Notes under the pieces: model-generated
Databases searched by the model: none
What the model was told of the DNA's origin: nothing
The model's input: the letters and a program-made list of their open reading frames with translations, nothing else
Origin: Robiginitomaculum sp.
Lineage (GTDB): Bacteria > Pseudomonadota > Alphaproteobacteria > Caulobacterales > Maricaulaceae
Reading direction: 5' to 3'
DNA: 10,434 bases
NCBI GenBank assembly: GCA_002732905.1
Contig: NVTC01000003.1
Location: forward strand, 54,903-65,336
In this document: in pieces, positions 8,469-10,434 of the stretch
How positions within the stretch are numbered: position 1 is the first letter of the stretch
How the letters are laid out: each line of letters starts with the position of its first letter
Made by a program: the position numbers and the translations under genes

Positions 8469-9490
8469 GACGCCAACTTTCGCAGATCATCAAGACTGGG
8501 CGCACGGAGTAATACATCATTGTCCTCACCATCTTCTCGGGTCGGCCACGCAGGTGCATCTGTGCGCACACCAAAACGCAAGCGCGCAGAACGAGCACGG
8601 GGATTGGCATCCAGCTCTTCTTGTGTAGACGTGACGCCCGAGCGCTTGGTCAATTTAAACGAAGGTGCATTTTCATTTGCACCCACACTAGCACTATGGG
8701 GCGGTAAATGACGCGAACCACCCCTGACCTCGCCGCTGCGGCGGCGCAGAAATGCTTTGACAATTCGGTCTTCCAAAGAATGAAAACTAACCACAACCAA
8801 ACGACCGCCCGGCTTTATAATTTTCTCTGCCGCCAGCAAAGCCCGCACCAGTTCACCGAGCTCATCATTGACAAAAATACGCAGGGCTTGAAACACCTTC
8901 GTAGCCGGATGACGCTTGCCACCACTGCCGAGAGCGTTGGCCAAAATATTCGCCAAAGCAATTGTGGTTTCTATCGGCGCTTCTTCGCGGGCACGAACGA
9001 TGAAATCCGCACACCGGCGAGCACGGCGCTCTTCTCCGTAAACTTTAAATATTTGCTGTAAGTCATTGCGAGATAAGTGTTTTACCGCGTCCATAGCACT
9101 TGGACCAGCACCGGGATCCTCACCCGCCATACGCATATCCAAAGGCCCGTCGCGCATAAAAGAAAACCCGCGCACATCTTGATCAAGCTGCATAGACGAT
9201 ACGCCAATATCAAGCACAACACCATCAACCAACGCACCGCCAGTCACTTGATCCAATTTGGAAAATTCCGTTTGCACAAAGGTAAAACGCTTGCCAAATT
9301 CGCCTTGCACTTTCGCAACATGGGCCTCAACATTTGGGTCACGATCTAGACCGATAACACGACAATCCGCGGCTTTTAATATCTGCGTGGTATACCCCCC
9401 CGCACCGAATGTACCGTCTATATATGTCTCGTTGTCTGCAGGAGATAAGGCATGCAATACCTCACCCATCAGGACCGGAACATGGCTCAT
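8465..9490 (-). CDS. rsmH: 16S rRNA (cytosine(1402)-N(4))-methyltransferase RsmH (MraW)
   Basis: S-adenosylmethionine-dependent enzyme that N4-methylates C1402 of 16S rRNA in the decoding centre. It has 341 residues; the family is about 310-350. The N-terminus MSHVPVLMGEVL is typical. SAM motif I is DGTFGAGGYT (25-34), followed by GLDRDP (47-52) and DIGVSS (94-99). Family motifs are RGFSFMRDGPLDMRM (107-121), HPATKVFQALRIFVNDE (194-210), KPGGR (226-230), VVSFHSLEDRIVK (233-245) and NPRARSARLR (296-305). The C-terminal tail after about 310 is acidic and less conserved. The ATG at 9490 overlaps the mraZ stop as ATGA. Its Shine-Dalgarno, AAGG (9503-9500), lies in the last unit of the mraZ 3' tandem repeat. 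Its presence in dcw operons beside mraZ is widespread. Confidence 0.97.
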   Translation of the reverse strand: MSHVPVLMGEVLHALSPADNETYIDGTFGAGGYTTQILKAADCRVIGLDRDPNVEAHVAKVQGEFGKRFTFVQTEFSKLDQVTGGALVDGVVLDIGVSSMQLDQDVRGFSFMRDGPLDMRMAGEDPGAGPSAMDAVKHLSRNDLQQIFKVYGEERRARRCADFIVRAREEAPIETTIALANILANALGSGGKRHPATKVFQALRIFVNDELGELVRALLAAEKIIKPGGRLVVVSFHSLEDRIVKAFLRRRSGEVRGGSRHLPPHSASVGANENAPSFKLTKRSGVTSTQEELDANPRARSARLRFGVRTDAPAWPTREDGEDNDVLLRAPSLDDLRKLAS

Positions 9491-10023
9491 GATCCAGAGC
9501 CTTGATTACCAGGGCCTTGATCACCAGGGCCTTGATCAAATGTACTGAACTGGGAAACTGCGTAAAGACGCTGGCGCGTTTCCTTAGCCATTTTACGCAC
9601 CAACTTGACCTTGGCATCATAAGCGTCGGGATTCCAAATCTCGAACCGCTGCCCCATGCCGACAAATGTGGCCTGCTTATCCAACCCAGCAAACTCTGCT
9701 AACTCTTTAGGTAGAGACACACGGCCGCTAGCATCAAATGAAAGGCGGTGGCTTTCTCCGAACACGGCACGCTCAAAAGCTATGCGTGCGAGATCGTGGG
9801 GTTTTAAATTATTGAGCATGGCTTGATGACTACGCAACAGCGCCATGCCGCCGCCCTCTAGCCATTTACCGTCAATGCTTGGCCAGATAACTATGCCGTC
9901 AAACTCATCATTATACTTGATACCGTGCCGAATATCCCCTGAGGCAACCGCCGAGCGAAAATCCGCAGGCACAGATACGCGCCCTTTGGCGTCCAAAGTA
10001 TTGGTAAAGCGCGATAAAAACAT
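9487..10023 (-). CDS. mraZ: MraZ, AbrB-like transcriptional regulator of the dcw operon
   Basis: DNA-binding regulator known in E. coli to repress its own operon by binding repeats before mraZ. From 10023 it has 178 residues, longer than the usual 140-150. Two swapped-hairpin repeats carry the family motifs DAKGRVSVPADFR (11-23) and DASGRVSLPKEL (97-108). The start at 10023 gives the typical MFLSRF N-terminus and has GGGGG (10033-10029) 5 nt upstream; in-frame ATGs at 10041 and 10065 lack such a site. The excess length is partly a Gly/Pro/Gln tail made of three DQGPG-like units (163-177). It is the first gene of the unbroken overlapping series and the stop overlaps rsmH by 4 nt. Autoregulation is inferred from the operator-like repeats upstream. 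Confidence 0.95.
   Translation of the reverse strand: MFLSRFTNTLDAKGRVSVPADFRSAVASGDIRHGIKYNDEFDGIVIWPSIDGKWLEGGGMALLRSHQAMLNNLKPHDLARIAFERAVFGESHRLSFDASGRVSLPKELAEFAGLDKQATFVGMGQRFEIWNPDAYDAKVKLVRKMAKETRQRLYAVSQFSTFDQGPGDQGPGNQGSGS
9493..9537 (-). repeat. Three tandem 15-bp repeats at the 3' end of mraZ
   Basis: On the coding strand the units at 9537-9523 and 9522-9508 are identical (GATCAAGGCCCTGGT) and the unit at 9507-9493 is a diverged copy. They encode DQGPG, DQGPG and NQGSG. Unit length is a multiple of three, so copy changes keep the frame. Each unit contains CAAGG, and the copy in the last unit lies 9 nt before the rsmH start, where it can act as the ribosome binding site. Confidence 0.9.
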
Positions 10024-10028
10024 AGCTT

Positions 10029-10033
10029 CCCCC
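10029..10033 (-). promoter_or_regulatory. Ribosome binding site deciding the mraZ start
   Basis: GGGGG on the minus strand ends 5 nt before the ATG at 10023. The in-frame ATGs at 10041 and 10065 have no comparable purine-rich site, so the family-typical N-terminus at 10023 is preferred. Confidence 0.65.
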
Positions 10034-10068
10034 AAAGACATACGGCGCGGCAAATCATTTACCACTTG

Positions 10069-10081
10069 ATAGTCATACTAT
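10069..10081. promoter_or_regulatory. Short inverted repeat upstream of mraZ
   Basis: ATAGT-CAT-ACTAT is a perfect 5-bp inverted repeat with a 3-nt centre, 46-58 nt upstream of the mraZ start and directly next to the TGGGA repeats. It overlaps a possible -10 element. It could be a dimer binding site, but a repeat this short may be chance. Confidence 0.3.
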
Positions 10082-10110
10082 GGGATTAGATGGGATGCAA
10101 TGCCATTTTA
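10072..10110 (-). promoter_or_regulatory. Candidate promoter region of the dcw operon
   Basis: Two weak options are visible on the minus strand. One pairs TTGCAT (10100-10095) with TATGAC (10077-10072) at a 17-nt spacing; the TGGGA repeats would then fill the spacer, a classic repressor position. The other uses TAAAAT (10110-10105) as the -10 with no convincing -35. Neither matches consensus strongly, and transcription from a promoter outside the window is also possible. Confidence 0.3.
10081..10095 (+). promoter_or_regulatory. Putative MraZ operator: TGGGA direct repeats
   Basis: On the plus strand TGGGA (10081-10085), a 5-nt spacer, and TGGGA (10091-10095) form direct repeats 10 bp apart, one helical turn. 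A third position in register (10101-10105) is the degenerate TGCCA. In E. coli MraZ binds three TGGGN repeats with 5-nt spacers upstream of mraZ, so sequence, spacing and position all fit. The repeats read on the strand opposite to the operon; I have not established whether this orientation is usual. Autorepression by MraZ is inferred. Confidence 0.55.
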
Positions 10111-10118
10111 GCACTTTA

Positions 10119-10301
10119 TTAAGCATAAACAGGTGGTTTTGGCATGCGAATACGGGACATAAAGGGAACATAAGAATTAAGCGAATGGCCATACCTGACT
10201 ACAGAGAGAATTAGCCCTAGCGCACCAAGAAGCAATCCCTTTGGCCATAAACCACCGAGAGTTAAAGTGCGCATCATAAGGTTTACACCTAAGAGGGCCA
10301 A
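10119..10301 (-). CDS. Possible small membrane protein, unidentified
   Basis: An open frame of 60 codons runs from a TTG at 10301, or 52 codons from the ATG at 10277, to TAA at 10121-10119. I do not recognise the product. It contains one hydrophobic stretch (about 17-35 from the TTG, including KGLLLGALGLILSVV), followed by a basic, proline-containing tail, which suggests a single-pass membrane peptide. TAGGA lies 4 nt before the TTG, and the TTG follows the stop of the preceding frame by 10 nt, which resembles an operon junction. The frame stops 95 nt before mraZ. Against it are the non-ATG start, small size and lack of any recognised family; it may be a chance frame in the upstream region. 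Confidence 0.4.
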   Translation of the reverse strand: MALLGVNLMMRTLTLGGLWPKGLLLGALGLILSVVRYGHSLNSYVPFMSRIRMPKPPVYA

Positions 10302-10311
10302 GTTTTCCTAA

Positions 10312-10434
10312 TTAATGCACCCGTTCATAGGGGACCGCGACTGCTTGTACAAAGTCTTTAGCGCCTTCAACCAGCTTGTACCTCACCATGTCTTTGCGGC
10401 GAAATGCTTTGCGGCCCGTCATTTTTTTCAAAGC
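10312..10434 (-). CDS. C-terminal end of an unidentified protein, cut off by the window
   Basis: On the minus strand a frame is open from the window edge to TAA at 10314-10312 and encodes 40 residues. The stretch is rich in basic residues at first (KKMTGRKAFRRKDMVRYK) and then mixed (VEGAKDFVQAVAVPYERVH). Codon choice looks like that of the neighbouring genes. An internal ATG at 10422 could begin a 36-residue ORF but has no good ribosome binding site, so a longer gene entering from the right is more likely. I cannot name the family. It is on the same strand as the dcw genes and could be cotranscribed with the small ORF that follows. Confidence 0.45.
   Translation of the reverse strand, partial: ALKKMTGRKAFRRKDMVRYKLVEGAKDFVQAVAVPYERVH

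Noticed and set aside
8322..8711. 129-codon plus-strand frame opposite ftsL and rsmH
   Set aside because: Composition is that of an antisense shadow (Cys/Arg/Ser-rich, no motifs) over two well-supported genes.
10024..10065. Longer mraZ start at 10065 or 10041
   Set aside because: MraZ proteins typically begin with an MFLSRF-like sequence and the GGGGG site is placed for 10023.
10302..10434. Possible RNase P RNA (rnpB) upstream of mraZ, which I recall occurring at this place in some alphaproteobacteria
   Set aside because: The segment reads as an open coding frame with typical codon use, and I see no recognisable conserved RNase P RNA core.
1..10434. Search for tRNA, CRISPR arrays, insertion sequences, attachment sites and rho-independent terminators
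   Set aside because: I saw no repeats with spacers, transposase motifs, cloverleaf-like segments or stem plus T-tract terminators; the genes are too tightly packed to leave room for most of these.

Overview
The window is a stretch of the division and cell wall (dcw) cluster, and every confidently identified gene lies on the minus strand. In transcription order, from high to low coordinates, the genes are mraZ, rsmH (mraW), ftsL, ftsI, murE, murF, mraY, murD and ftsW. ftsW runs off the left edge. The gene order, the meso-diaminopimelate type of MurE (DNPR motif) and the protein sequences point to a Gram-negative bacterium, most likely an alphaproteobacterium of moderate GC content. A marine Maricaulales/Hyphomonadaceae-like lineage is possible, but this is only an impression; no rRNA or other marker gene is present.

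Layout: 10312-10434 holds the last 40 codons of an unidentified gene entering from the right edge. 10119-10301 holds a possible small membrane protein ORF. 10024-10118 is a compact regulatory region upstream of mraZ with direct TGGGA repeats spaced one helical turn apart, which fit an MraZ operator, plus a short inverted repeat. From 10023 to the left edge the genes are packed end to end. Six of the eight junctions are 4-nt ATGA overlaps, murF/mraY overlaps by 11 nt, and the only real gap (48 nt) separates mraY from murD. No gene-free stretch exceeds about 100 bases.

Function: MraZ is the operon's DNA-binding regulator and RsmH methylates 16S rRNA. FtsL, FtsI and FtsW are divisome membrane proteins; FtsW and FtsI form the septal glycosyltransferase/transpeptidase pair. 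MurD, MurE and MurF are the cytoplasmic ligases that add D-Glu, meso-DAP and D-Ala-D-Ala to the UDP-MurNAc peptide, and MraY moves the finished muropeptide onto the lipid carrier to make lipid I. The tight overlaps suggest one polycistronic mRNA with translational coupling.

I found no unknown defence, mobile or RNA system here; the coding content is ordinary housekeeping. The points worth a second look are small: the operator-like region before mraZ, a 15-bp tandem repeat at the 3' end of mraZ, a near-identical coupling cassette (C-terminal GGAQ) at the ftsL/ftsI and ftsI/murE junctions, an in-frame 21-bp duplication across the mraY stop codon, and the small ORFs upstream of mraZ.
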